Origin: Dysgonamonadaceae bacterium
GTDB lineage: Bacteria > Bacteroidota > Bacteroidia > Bacteroidales > Azobacteroidaceae
Direction of reading: 5' to 3'
Assembly (NCBI GenBank): GCA_031289145.1
Contig: JAITQA010000101.1
Span: 1 to 33,034 of the forward strand
Length of the DNA stretch: 33,034 nucleotides
Under the pieces are notes generated by a model, which was given only the letters and a program-made list of their open reading frames with translations, had not been told where the DNA came from and did not search any database. Of this stretch, positions 7,982-15,942 are shown piece after piece; positions within the stretch are counted from its first letter, which is position 1, and every line of letters begins with the position of its first letter. Position numbers and translations under genes: made by a program.

Positions 7982-9187
7982 TCACAACACAGTTCTCATT
8001 CCGTTATATTCCTCCAAGGCCTTTTCCAGCACAAGCATGGCTTTCTGCAAATCCTCTTTCTGAAGAACATAAGCAATCCGCACTTCATCTTTACCCAGAT
8101 CGGGTTTGGTATAAAACCCGGATGCAGGCGCCATAAAAATCGTTTGCCCTTCGTACTCAAAATCAGACAAACACCAAGCACAAAACCTGTCCGCGTCATC
8201 CACCGGCAAACGGGCTATCGTATAAAAAGCGCCCATCGGTATCGGAGAATAAACACCGGGAATCTTGTTTAATGAGTCAATCAGAAAATTGCGCCGGGCT
8301 AAATATTCGTCATATACTTCCTGCATGTATTCTTCCGAAACAGCCAAGGAGGCCTCTGCCACTATCTGCCCCAACAAAGGCGGGCTTAGTCTGGCTTGGC
8401 AAAATTTCATGACTGTTTTCCTTAATTCCTTATTTCGGGTTATCAACATGCCTTCCCGGATGCCACATTCGCTATATCGTTTTGAAACAGAATCTATTAA
8501 AACAACATTTTCTTCTATTCCAACCAAATGGAAAGCACTTATATAAGGTGAACCGGTATAAATAAATTCCCTGTAGACTTCATCCGAAAACAGGTAGAGG
8601 TCGTATTTTTTTACCAAATCCCTGATTTTATTCATTTCTTTCCGTGAATAAAGATAGCCTGTCGGATTATTCGGATTACAAATCAGAATGCCTTTGGTAC
8701 GTTCGTTGATCAAGGCTTCAAATTCTTCGATAGGGGGTAAAGCAAAGCCGTTTTCGATACGGGAAACGACTGTGCGAATAACTGCTCCGGCTGAAATAGC
8801 AAATGCCATGTAATTGGCGTATGCCGGTTCCGGGACAAGAATCTCGTCACCGGGATCTAAACAAGCCAGGAAAGCGAAAAGTACCGCTTCCGAACCACCG
8901 GTGGTGATAATAATATCGTCCGGACTGACATTGATTTTGAACCTGGAATAATAATGTACTAATTTTTCGCGGTAACTCCAAAATCCATTACTCGGACTGT
9001 ATTCCAATATCTTACGATCTAATTTACGGACAGCATCCAAGCCAATTTCAGGCGTAGGAATATCCGGCTGGCCAATATTCAAATGATAAACTTTCAGGCC
9101 CCTTGCTTTGGCTGAATCAGACAAAGGAGCCAACTTCCGGATGGGTGATGCGGGCATTTCAATCCCGCGTTCTGATATGTTAGGCAT
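7982..9187 (-). CDS. Pyridoxal-phosphate-dependent aminotransferase, class I/II
   Basis: Fold-type I aminotransferase, 401 residues, the usual length. Seen: the substrate/cofactor motif NPNNPTG (171-177), the cofactor-ring aspartate in SDEVYREF (Asp202), the Schiff-base lysine Lys236 in DSVSKRYSECG, and the phosphate-binding region TTGGSEA (95-101). The N-terminus ISERGIEMPASPIRKL supports the ATG at 9187. These enzymes transfer amino groups between amino acids and 2-oxo acids; the sequence does not tell aspartate from aromatic or other specificity. It is the first gene of a two-gene unit with the LolE-like permease and has a strong promoter at 9221-9250. Confidence 0.9.
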   Translation of the reverse strand: MPNISERGIEMPASPIRKLAPLSDSAKARGLKVYHLNIGQPDIPTPEIGLDAVRKLDRKILEYSPSNGFWSYREKLVHYYSRFKINVSPDDIIITTGGSEAVLFAFLACLDPGDEILVPEPAYANYMAFAISAGAVIRTVVSRIENGFALPPIEEFEALINERTKGILICNPNNPTGYLYSRKEMNKIRDLVKKYDLYLFSDEVYREFIYTGSPYISAFHLVGIEENVVLIDSVSKRYSECGIREGMLITRNKELRKTVMKFCQARLSPPLLGQIVAEASLAVSEEYMQEVYDEYLARRNFLIDSLNKIPGVYSPIPMGAFYTIARLPVDDADRFCAWCLSDFEYEGQTIFMAPASGFYTKPDLGKDEVRIAYVLQKEDLQKAMLVLEKALEEYNGMRTVL

Positions 9188-9220
9188 TCTAAAGTGTATT
9201 AATTTCCTTAAAAATGATTA

Positions 9221-9268
9221 CAAATGTACAAAAAACCATTGTTATAACAAAAAAAATACTTAATTTCG
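9221..9268. promoter_or_regulatory. Back-to-back promoters sharing a palindrome
   Basis: A perfect 12-base palindrome TTGTTATAACAA (9239-9250) supplies the TTG element in both directions. To the left (minus strand) TTG 9250-9248, 19-base spacer, TACATTTG (9228-9221) serves the aminotransferase. To the right TTG 9239-9241, 19-base spacer, TAATTTCG (9261-9268, one mismatch to TAnnTTTG) serves the DUF3078 gene. The equal spacing on both sides is seen directly; a shared regulator bound at the palindrome is inference. Confidence 0.55.
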
Positions 9269-9290
9269 CAGAAATAAAAAATTTCGGATT

Positions 9291-10640
9291 ATGTTTTTCT
9301 TTCTACAAAAGCGGATAAACCGCATCCAGATTTTTATATTTACATGTTTTGTCTCTATCAATCTTTTTGGTAGAGAGTGTGTCGATGGGAACAATATTCT
9401 GTATGCCGACACGCTTGCTCCGGCTCAGAATGGTGATCTGCAATCCCGCGCTCCGATCATCTATCACGATACGGTCATCGTATATAATCCTTTGCTGTCT
9501 ATAGTTTTAGACGACGATTTTATACGAATACCCGATTCATTGCCCATTTCTTTGCCCTTTGAAAAAGACATTTCTCTTTCCATCAAAATTTCTGAAAACA
9601 AACTGTTTGAAGATACATACCATAAAAATGAGCTTTATAGAAATCGATATCGCGATATTTTATACAATCGTACACATTTGATCAAGTACACCAAGGCTGA
9701 TTTTCCCGATAAAGTAGAGGTTTTAGAAGAAATGCCCACCAACATTCTTCAAAATTTATTCAAAGTTGGTTATGATTTTGATCAGGATAAAGTCGAAAAG
9801 CCCAAACGGTTTAAACCCAAACGGAAATATTGGCTGCTAAACGGTGATAACACGGTTAAATTTTCTCAGAATTACCTTTCCCAAAACTGGTACAAAGGGG
9901 GTATCGGGAACCTGAATTTATTAAGCCAGCAAAAATTCACCCTGAATTATAAAAAGGATAAAATACAAGCCAATAACTTGTTTGAATGGCGATTAAGTCT
10001 TTATACCAATCCCAACGATACTTTACGTAACACCAGGATTGGAGAAGACTTGATAAGATTCTACAGCGATTTTGGTATCAAAGCGGTGAACAACTGGTCT
10101 TATTCCTCCAACATCGAAATAAAAACGCAATTATTCGAAAATTTCAAGGAAAATTCGACGAATATCGTGTCCTCTCTCCTGTCGCCTTTAAACATCAATA
10201 TAGGTATCCTCGGTATGAAATTCCAAAAAGAAAAAACATATCCCAAGGAAAAAGGGAAAAAACTAACTTTCTCTGCGGATATTTCACCACTATCCATACA
10301 ATACACCAACGTGTTGAACAGAGAGGTCGACCCGGCTCGATTCGGTATTAAAGACGGGAAAAGACATCTGACGGATTTTGGATCTAAAATTGAAGCCACG
10401 CTTAAAATGGCTTTCAATAAAAATGTAAATTTATCGTCCCGGTTCAAGTATTTTTCTAATTTCGAGAAAACAAATATCGAATCGGAAAACGAACTGAAAA
10501 TGCCGATTAACCGGTATTTTTCCACCAGTATGTACCTATATGTCAGATTTGACGATACAAAAGGGCTAAAAAAAGACGCCAAATTAGACTATTTTCAATT
10601 GAACGAACTGCTAAGCCTCAGTTTTAGTTATCAATGGTAG
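9291..10640 (+). CDS. DUF3078-type outer-membrane protein
   Basis: A 449-residue exported protein. A hydrophobic N-terminal segment (about 12-27) acts as signal peptide. Residues from about 180 onward (KRKYWLLNGDNTVKFSQNYLSQNW) match what I know of the DUF3078 family of Bacteroidota, followed by alternating amphipathic beta strands typical of an outer-membrane barrel and ending in the aromatic LSFSYQW, a common barrel C-terminus. No enzymatic motif is visible and the function of the family is unknown to me. Its last 10 bases overlap the 3' end of the convergent methyltransferase gene. The promoter is divergent from that of the aminotransferase. Confidence 0.75.
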   Translation: MFFFLQKRINRIQIFIFTCFVSINLFGRECVDGNNILYADTLAPAQNGDLQSRAPIIYHDTVIVYNPLLSIVLDDDFIRIPDSLPISLPFEKDISLSIKISENKLFEDTYHKNELYRNRYRDILYNRTHLIKYTKADFPDKVEVLEEMPTNILQNLFKVGYDFDQDKVEKPKRFKPKRKYWLLNGDNTVKFSQNYLSQNWYKGGIGNLNLLSQQKFTLNYKKDKIQANNLFEWRLSLYTNPNDTLRNTRIGEDLIRFYSDFGIKAVNNWSYSSNIEIKTQLFENFKENSTNIVSSLLSPLNINIGILGMKFQKEKTYPKEKGKKLTFSADISPLSIQYTNVLNREVDPARFGIKDGKRHLTDFGSKIEATLKMAFNKNVNLSSRFKYFSNFEKTNIESENELKMPINRYFSTSMYLYVRFDDTKGLKKDAKLDYFQLNELLSLSFSYQW

Positions 10641-11389
10641 GCTTGTCGGCGCCTGAATTCGGCACAGACGATGGCAGAAGCTACCGCCACATTCAATGAT
10701 TCCGTCGATACGACTCCGGGAGGATAACCCGGTATATACAATTTATTGGGAATCTGTTTTTCAACGGAAGGACTGATTCCTTTTCCTTCGTTTCCCATTA
10801 CAATCAACCCTGTTTCCGACAATGGCTCCCGGTAAATATTTTTACCGGCCAAAAATGCGCCGTAGACAGGAATCTCTTTTGCTTGCTTTAGCAAATCGAC
10901 CAAAGGCGTATAAAAAACCCGTACATGTGCAATGGCTCCCATCGTAGCCTGAACTGTTTTCGGATTGTAAATATCGGCCGTATCCGGCGAACAAATAACA
11001 TTCCTTATCCCAAACCAACCGGCCAAACGGATAATGGTCCCTAAGTTGCCCGGGTCCTGAATACCATCCAGTACGAGGCTCAGTTCTTTACCCAATTCCT
11101 CTATATTCAACTGATAAACAGGCTGTTTGAAAACAGCAATCACATCCTGTGGCGTTTTCAGCAAGCTGGCTTTTTCTATATCACCTTCTTCGGCAACTAT
11201 CAATTCCCCTGCTTTTATATCTCCCTGGGTAGCTAACCAGGCTGCTTTTGCTATCAAATATTCACATTCGAACGAATGTAAAATATCAGCCACTAATTTA
11301 TTCCCTTCAGCCAAAAAACAAGCCGTTTCGTTGCGGAATTTTTTCTTGTCCAGCGAACGAATAAATCGAATCTTACTTTTACTTAACAT
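10631..11389 (-). CDS. SpoU/TrmH-family RNA 2'-O-methyltransferase
   Basis: A SPOUT-class enzyme that methylates a ribose 2'-OH in tRNA or rRNA using S-adenosylmethionine. The ATG at 11389 gives MLSKSKIRF and 252 residues, a usual start for the family; a TTG eight codons upstream is also open. Seen: motif 1 GIQDPGNLGTIIR (109-121), motif 2 VMGNEGKGIS (197-206) and motif 3 STESLNVAVASAI (228-240), which together form the knotted cofactor pocket, after an N-terminal substrate-binding domain. The exact target nucleotide cannot be read from the sequence. A candidate -7 element TAGTTTTG lies at 11418-11411. The gene diverges from the Omp85 lipoprotein gene. Confidence 0.9.
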   Translation of the reverse strand: MLSKSKIRFIRSLDKKKFRNETACFLAEGNKLVADILHSFECEYLIAKAAWLATQGDIKAGELIVAEEGDIEKASLLKTPQDVIAVFKQPVYQLNIEELGKELSLVLDGIQDPGNLGTIIRLAGWFGIRNVICSPDTADIYNPKTVQATMGAIAHVRVFYTPLVDLLKQAKEIPVYGAFLAGKNIYREPLSETGLIVMGNEGKGISPSVEKQIPNKLYIPGYPPGVVSTESLNVAVASAIVCAEFRRRQAYH

Positions 11390-11440
11390 TTTTTTCTTAT
11401 TATTTTTAGACAAAACTAAGAAACTATTTTAGATATATTT

Positions 11441-11448
11441 TATCTTTG
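11441..11448 (+). promoter_or_regulatory. Candidate -7 element for the Omp85 lipoprotein gene
   Basis: TATCTTTG is an exact match to the Bacteroidota TAnnTTTG element, 27 bases before the ATG at 11476. I see no clear TTG element at the expected distance upstream. Confidence 0.45.
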
Positions 11449-11475
11449 CACACAAAATAACAAATTAATGCGCAA

Positions 11476-13824
11476 ATGAAGATAGGAAAGCTGCAATATT
11501 GGCTCCTTTTATTGATTGTTTTGAATTTGTACGCATGTAGCGCTACCAAATTTATTCCGGATGGCGAATACCTGTTAGACAAGGTAAAAATAAAATCGGA
11601 TATTCTTGATTATAAGACGTATGAATTATATCCGCACGTACGTCAGCAAGCAAATTACAAAATGTTTGCGTTGAATAAAACTACTTTTCAGTTCTATAAT
11701 CTCGCCGGGAAAGACAGTAGTAAATGGCTCAATCGTTTCTTAAAAAAGATAGGAGAAGCGCCGGTTATTTTCGATTCCACATTAGTTGAAAAAACCGATT
11801 TGGAATTAAAAAAATTCTTTATCAATAAAGGATACCTGAATGTTGACATATCTTCTGAAATTATCAGAAAAGATAAAAAAGTAGACGTCATATACCGGAT
11901 CACAGGGAATACACCTTTTCGGATTCACAGTTTTTCGTCTCACATTGATGACAAAGAAATCAACAGAGAGTTGATGGGAGGAGAAAACGGAGAATTGCTG
12001 CAGCGGATTCTTGGCGAACCGGTATCGGAACACCATTCTTTCGTGAAAGAAGGTATGTTGTTTGACCGGAATATGCTGGATGCAGAAAGAGAACGGCTCA
12101 GTAACCTACTCAGAAACAGAGGATACTATGCTTTCAATAAAGATTATATCTATTATGATGCCGACAGTGCACTGAACAGCGCTTCCGTCGATCTGACATT
12201 AAAAATGGATTCGCTCGAAAAATTATCGCCGGATGGAAAAATAAATAAATTGTCACATAGAAAATACTATCTCAACAATGTTTACATCTATTTGGATTAT
12301 GATCCGATGAAAACCAATAGTCCGGACAACTATACAGCATCAGACAGTGTTGTCGGAAACGGTTATACAATTTATTATCAAGGGGAAAAGCCTTCTATCC
12401 GACCCAAAACGCTTGTCGACAACAATTTTATAAACCCACGAAGACCCTATTCCCAGTTACGGGAGAACCTTACCTATTCGGCATTCTCCAGCTTGAATGC
12501 CCTGAATAATATCAATATTCATTTTAATGAGTTTGAACAAAATGACACAACAAAGTTGGACTGCTATATTTTGACGATGCCTGCCAAAAAACAATCTGTT
12601 ACTTTCTCTGTAGAAGGCACCAATACGGAAGGAGACTTGGGAGTCGCCTCTTCCGTCAACTATATGCACAGGAATTTATTCAAGGGAGCCGAAACTTTCA
12701 ATTTCAAAATCAGAGGCGCTTATGAAGCGCTCACCACTTCATCTAATTCTGTCAAACCTTATTTAGAAATAGGAGGGGAAGCGTCCATTCACATCCCAAA
12801 ATTCGTATTCCCATTTGTGAAAAGTTCTTTTTCAAGGAGAATGCGGGCTTCAACAGAATTTTCGCTGAGCTATAATCACCAAAGTCGGCCTGAATATGAC
12901 CGCACTTTACTTTCCGGAGGCTTAAAATATATTTGGCAAGGAAGAGACCGGACAGCCGGACGCCACCAATTTGACTTATTGGACATCGACTATGTGTATT
13001 TATTGCGGATTGATTCCGGTTTTTTACGCCGCTTGCCAGCGAATGCCCAATTTTTCGGCTACAAAGACCAATTTATTGTAGGAACAGGCTATACTTACTC
13101 AAAAACAACATTCGATCCGGCGCAGAAACAACGCGACGCCCACTCACTCAGAATCTCGCTGGAATCTGCAGGTAACGCCTTGTATGGATTTAATAAACTG
13201 TTAAACAAGCCGAAAGACGAATCCGGATTCTACAAGTTATTCCATACAAATTTCGCTCAATTCGTCAAAGCGGATATTGATTATGCAAAAACCTTTGTTT
13301 TAGACCGGCAAAACTCTATTGCATGGCGAATCGGCGGAGGTGTGGGCTTTCCTTACGGCAATTCCGAAGGACTTCCGTTTGAAAAACGCTACTATTCCGG
13401 AGGCGCCAATAGCGTGCGTGCATGGTCGGTCAGAGAATTAGGCCCCGGTGGATACCAACCTGTCGATACGACTACATTCTTCAACCAATCGGGAGACATC
13501 AAATTAGACTTCAACATCGAGTTTCGCACACGCTTTTTCTGGAAATTAGAAGCTGCCGCCTTTTTCGATGCAGGAAATATATGGACTATCAAGAACTATC
13601 CCGAACAGAACGACGGTCAATTTAAACTCACCTCTTTCTACAAACAGATCGCCATGGGTTATGGATTAGGCCTCCGGCTCGACATGGATTTTTTCCTTGT
13701 CCGCTTCGACTGCGGATGGAAAATCTATGATCCGGCTCAAAGAGGAAAGGACAGGTGGGCGGTGATGCATCCTAATTTCTCGAACAATTGGGCATGGCAT
13801 GTTGCCGTTGGGTACCCGTTTTAA
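11476..13824 (+). CDS. Lipidated BamA/TamA-family outer-membrane protein (TamL type)
   Basis: Omp85-superfamily protein of 782 residues. A lipoprotein signal with lipobox LYA|C (Cys21) precedes SATKFIPDGEYLLDKVKI, a hallmark start of the Bacteroidota lipid-modified TamA relatives. POTRA-like modules follow (about 28-270). The C-terminal half is a 16-strand-type barrel with the Omp85 lid-loop block YYSGGANSVRAW (639-650, variant of the RGY/F motif) and a terminal aromatic residue (VGYPF). Known role of the family: insertion of proteins or transport of lipids at the outer membrane; TamA works with the inner-membrane partner TamB. No tamB-like gene is next to it here. The neighbouring SpoU methyltransferase diverges from it. 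Confidence 0.85.
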   Translation: MKIGKLQYWLLLLIVLNLYACSATKFIPDGEYLLDKVKIKSDILDYKTYELYPHVRQQANYKMFALNKTTFQFYNLAGKDSSKWLNRFLKKIGEAPVIFDSTLVEKTDLELKKFFINKGYLNVDISSEIIRKDKKVDVIYRITGNTPFRIHSFSSHIDDKEINRELMGGENGELLQRILGEPVSEHHSFVKEGMLFDRNMLDAERERLSNLLRNRGYYAFNKDYIYYDADSALNSASVDLTLKMDSLEKLSPDGKINKLSHRKYYLNNVYIYLDYDPMKTNSPDNYTASDSVVGNGYTIYYQGEKPSIRPKTLVDNNFINPRRPYSQLRENLTYSAFSSLNALNNINIHFNEFEQNDTTKLDCYILTMPAKKQSVTFSVEGTNTEGDLGVASSVNYMHRNLFKGAETFNFKIRGAYEALTTSSNSVKPYLEIGGEASIHIPKFVFPFVKSSFSRRMRASTEFSLSYNHQSRPEYDRTLLSGGLKYIWQGRDRTAGRHQFDLLDIDYVYLLRIDSGFLRRLPANAQFFGYKDQFIVGTGYTYSKTTFDPAQKQRDAHSLRISLESAGNALYGFNKLLNKPKDESGFYKLFHTNFAQFVKADIDYAKTFVLDRQNSIAWRIGGGVGFPYGNSEGLPFEKRYYSGGANSVRAWSVRELGPGGYQPVDTTTFFNQSGDIKLDFNIEFRTRFFWKLEAAAFFDAGNIWTIKNYPEQNDGQFKLTSFYKQIAMGYGLGLRLDMDFFLVRFDCGWKIYDPAQRGKDRWAVMHPNFSNNWAWHVAVGYPF

Positions 13825-13842
13825 AACTTTTCTTATTAAAAT

Positions 13843-13873
13843 TTGTGCAATCCGGTGAAATTATATACCTTTG
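13843..13873 (+). promoter_or_regulatory. tRNA-Arg promoter
   Basis: TTG (13843-13845), a 20-base spacer, then TACCTTTG (13866-13873): an exact fit to the Bacteroidota consensus. The mature tRNA starts 33 bases further on. Confidence 0.65.
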
Positions 13874-13906
13874 CCGTCGCAAAATTTAAAAATCAGGAGC
13901 GTAATC

Positions 13907-13980
13907 GGTCCGGTAGCTCAGCTGGATAGAGCAGCAGCCTTCTAAGCTGCGGGTCGTGGGTTCGAATCCCGCCCGGATCA
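13907..13980 (+). tRNA. tRNA-Arg (anticodon TCT)
   Basis: A 74-nt cloverleaf read by hand. The acceptor stem GGTCCGG pairs with CCGGATC (one G-U). The anticodon stem GCAGC/GCTGC encloses the loop CTTCTAA, giving anticodon TCT (reads AGA). The T-stem GTGGG/CCCGC closes the TTCGAAT loop. The discriminator base is A at 13980. The CCA end is not encoded, as is common in this phylum. It stands alone between the Omp85 gene and a zone of gene fragments. Confidence 0.95.
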
Positions 13981-14037
13981 CAAGATAAAACCCCTTAGTA
14001 ATCAATAAAATACGGATTATTAAGGGGTTTTGCCTTG
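13981..14037 (+). terminator. Long hairpin directly after tRNA-Arg
   Basis: Bases 13987-14003 pair with 14015-14031 over 17 bp with a single G-U, around an 11-base loop. A 4-bp outer stem, CAAG with CTTG (13981-13984 with 14034-14037), extends it past a 2-base internal mismatch. The stem contains AAAACCCC/GGGGTTTT, so the 3' arm itself holds a T-run. Inferred terminator of the tRNA transcript. Confidence 0.6.
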
Positions 14038-14049
14038 TTAGTTATTCGT

Positions 14050-14108
14050 AAAAAAGCCGGTTGTATTGCGTATGCTGTGCTATTCATTCATTTGCTACCG
14101 GGCTTTTT
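14050..14108 (-). terminator. Candidate terminator after the flavin-reductase remnant
   Basis: An inverted repeat pairs AAAAAAGCCGG (14050-14060) with CCGGGCTTTTT (14098-14108, one bulged base) over a 37-base loop. On the minus strand it ends in a T-run and lies 39 bases past the stop of the remnant ORF. The long loop makes this weak. Confidence 0.3.
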
Positions 14109-14146
14109 ATTTTACTGCAAAACCTTTACAGTCGCTTTATACAAAA

Positions 14147-14399
14147 TTATTTTTTTACCCAAGCATTGGTAATCTTACCAATAACCAACTTGCGATACGC
14201 TTCGATTTCTTTACAGGCTTCCACAATAAACAATTTTCCTTCTTCGCTATAGAAATCATCCGGTTGAACAGTTGTTACCTGCGTCAATTCACATTCGATG
14301 ATCAGTTTGGCTTCCTTATAGGAAATGTTTCCAAGGGGCGTTTTTTCGACAGTCAATGTATGCTTTTTCATCTTGTCGCTGTCCCGGCCGGATGAACCA
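14147..14399 (-). pseudogene. 3' remnant of a flavin-reductase-like gene
   Basis: An ORF with ATG at 14371 codes for 74 residues ending WVKK. The frame stays open further upstream, and the residues GSSGRDSDK just before that ATG continue the homology. The blocks SGRDSDK, ISYKEAKLIIECEL and YRKLVIGKITNAWVKK match, from memory, the middle-to-C-terminal part of Bacteroidota flavin reductase (FMN-binding split-barrel) proteins, which are about 170-190 residues long. The N-terminal half with much of the flavin site is missing. Upstream of about 14400 the DNA instead reads as the end of hicA on the other strand, so the gene is cut there. It may still be transcribed, but a 74-residue product should not be a working reductase. 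Family assignment is moderate. Confidence 0.55.
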
Positions 14400-14477
14400 C
14401 CGATCCCATACCACGGAGCAAAAGAGATATACGAACCGCTAAGAAGATCAATTGCACGGCAAATGGGGCTTAAATAG
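14391..14477 (+). pseudogene. hicA: 3' remnant of a hicA toxin gene
   Basis: The frame that ends in TAG at 14475-14477 reads IPYHGAKEIYEPLRRSIARQ then MGLK. E. coli HicA ends, as I recall it, in MPRHPCDEIKEPLRKAILKQ then LGLS: same spacing, with the EPLR(K/R) and Q(L/M)GL blocks shared. HicA is a small (about 60 residue) mRNA interferase of the dsRBD-like fold. Only the last 25 or so residues remain. The N-terminal half, which carries the catalytic histidine, is absent in all three frames and is replaced by the flavin-reductase remnant. The fragment ends 27 bases before hicB, the normal hicA-hicB order and spacing. Confidence 0.6.
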
Positions 14478-14504
14478 CCTCCGTTTGTCTATAAAAATAA
14501 AGTT

Positions 14505-14903
14505 ATGGAAAAAATTATTATTACAGTAGGTGCGAGTTCCGATCATTTTGGGGCTTATTCGGAAAATTGTCCCGGTATATATGGCGCCGGCGACACAGCG
14601 GAAGCAGCAAAAAAAGACGCCTTGAAAGGCTTGGAATTATTTATCAATTCAAAGGATAAAAAAGATTTACCCCGAATACTGAAAGGAGAATATACAATCA
14701 TATTTAAATACGATACGCAAAGTTTTTTGAACTATTATAATAAAATATTCTCCAATGTAGCCTTAGAGCGATTAACCGGTATCAATCAAAAACTATTGCA
14801 CCATTATTCATCCGGCTTAAAAAAGCCCCGTGAAGCACAAAAGAAAAAGATTGAAACGGCATTACACCGTTTAGGTGAAGAATTATTGGCTGTGGAATTG
14901 TAG
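14505..14903 (+). CDS. hicB: HicB-family antitoxin
   Basis: A 132-residue protein with the two-part layout of HicB antitoxins. The N-terminal part (about 1-60) has the partial RNase-H fold and the motif SENCPGIYGAGDTAEAAKKD typical of HicB. The C-terminal part (about 80-132; ALERLTGINQKLLHHYSSGL and after) is a helix-turn-helix of the XRE type for binding its own operator. Normally HicB neutralises HicA and represses the hicAB operon. Here the toxin gene upstream is reduced to its 3' end, so this is an orphan antitoxin. It could persist as an anti-toxin for related HicA proteins or as a DNA-binding regulator (inference). Confidence 0.85.
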   Translation: MEKIIITVGASSDHFGAYSENCPGIYGAGDTAEAAKKDALKGLELFINSKDKKDLPRILKGEYTIIFKYDTQSFLNYYNKIFSNVALERLTGINQKLLHHYSSGLKKPREAQKKKIETALHRLGEELLAVEL

Positions 14904-15145
14904 TTTTGAATTGACAACAAACTTTTTTTACAGCTTTCCCGCCTGCTCCTAAAAAAGCGGGCTTATTGCATTATCCTATACTATCCGATTTACTCCTGTT
15001 ACACTTTTAGCATAGCAATTGCAGGCGCCGGTAAGTAGTGGCGCCACCCTTGGAAAGTTGACTCTGCATTTTAGCCATTTAAAAAATTTTATGTACTTTT
15101 GTTGTCTCATTTATAGCAAATTTAAAATTTTCAATTCAGGATACA
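14904..15145. other. Non-coding gap between hicB and rlmB
   Basis: About 240 bases without a convincing gene. It holds a weak CCCGC/GCGGG hairpin shortly after hicB (about 14939-14961), the palindrome GCAATTGC (15015-15022), an all-GC inverted repeat GGCGCC-N10-GGCGCC (15024-15045), and a promoter-like TACTTTTG (15094-15101) for rlmB. Confidence 0.6.
15094..15101 (+). promoter_or_regulatory. Candidate -7 element of the rlmB-ridA-uvrD-mutS operon
   Basis: TACTTTTG matches TAnnTTTG exactly, 44 bases before the rlmB ATG. No clear TTG element is seen 19-21 bases upstream. Confidence 0.45.
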
Positions 15146-15880
15146 ATGAAGGAAAGTGAAATGATTTTTGGCGTTCGTGCCGTGACAGAAGCCGTAAAGG
15201 CCGGAAAAGAAGTTGACAAAATATTAATGCGCAGGGATTTACAAAATGATTTATCCCGCGAACTTTTCAATATCGTCAAGGAAACCCACATTCCCATCCA
15301 GCGGGTTCCACAAGAGAAATTAGACCGGTTGACCCGCAAAAATCACCAGGGAGTCATCGCGTTTATCTCTGCGGTAACTTACCAGCGTCTGGAAGATATT
15401 GTTCCGTTCTTGTATGAAGCGGGTAAAACGCCGCTTATCGTCTTGTTGGACGGAGTGACCGATGTCCGCAATTTCGGCGCTATCGCCCGCAGTTGCGAAT
15501 GTGCCGGTGCAGATGCCATCGTCATTCCCTCACACAACAGCGTATCGGTCAATGCAGATGCGGTAAAAACCTCTGCCGGAGCGCTATTGACTTTGCCGGT
15601 ATGCAAAGAAATGAGTATTACCGAGGCTATCCGCTTCCTTAAAAACTGTGGCTATAAAATCGTAGCAGCTACCGAGAAATCGGAAATCAACTATACGGCA
15701 ACCGACTATACGAACCCTGTCGCCTTGGTACTGGGCGGTGAAGACCGGGGTATTTCCACGGATAACCTCCGTATATGCGATGAAATGGTGAAAATTCCGG
15801 TGCTGGGAACAATCGGCTCATTGAATGTCTCGGCCGCCGCCGCTGTATTGTTGTACGAAGTGCTAAGACAAAGAGGATAA
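15146..15880 (+). CDS. rlmB: 23S rRNA (guanosine-2'-O)-methyltransferase RlmB-like
   Basis: SPOUT methyltransferase of 244 residues, the size of RlmB/TrmH-group-3 enzymes that 2'-O-methylate G2251 of the 23S rRNA P-loop in E. coli. Seen: the N-terminal substrate-binding domain starting FGVRAVTEAVKAG (8-20), motif 1 GVTDVRNFGAIARS (103-116), motif 2 LVLGGEDRGIS (194-204) and motif 3 IPVLGTIGSLNVSAAAAV (217-234). It is the first gene of a plus-strand operon; ridA follows after 62 bp. It is distinct from the other SpoU gene at 10631-11389. Specificity for G2251 is by family, not by direct evidence. Confidence 0.9.
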   Translation: MKESEMIFGVRAVTEAVKAGKEVDKILMRRDLQNDLSRELFNIVKETHIPIQRVPQEKLDRLTRKNHQGVIAFISAVTYQRLEDIVPFLYEAGKTPLIVLLDGVTDVRNFGAIARSCECAGADAIVIPSHNSVSVNADAVKTSAGALLTLPVCKEMSITEAIRFLKNCGYKIVAATEKSEINYTATDYTNPVALVLGGEDRGISTDNLRICDEMVKIPVLGTIGSLNVSAAAAVLLYEVLRQRG

Positions 15881-15942
15881 ACTATCGCTTGCTTTCGCAT
15901 CAGCACATTAACTTATTGTCATATTAACACATTTATTTACGT

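Noticed and set aside
11390-11413. TTG start for the SpoU methyltransferase
   Set aside because: The added residues SKNNKKK are low-complexity and the -7-like element TAGTTTTG overlaps them; the ATG at 11389 gives the usual family start.
14400-14492. Minus-strand extension (GYLSPICRAIDLL region) upstream of the flavin-reductase remnant
   Set aside because: It has no start codon and no resemblance to flavin reductases, and the other strand reads clearly as HicA, so it is treated as a shadow frame.
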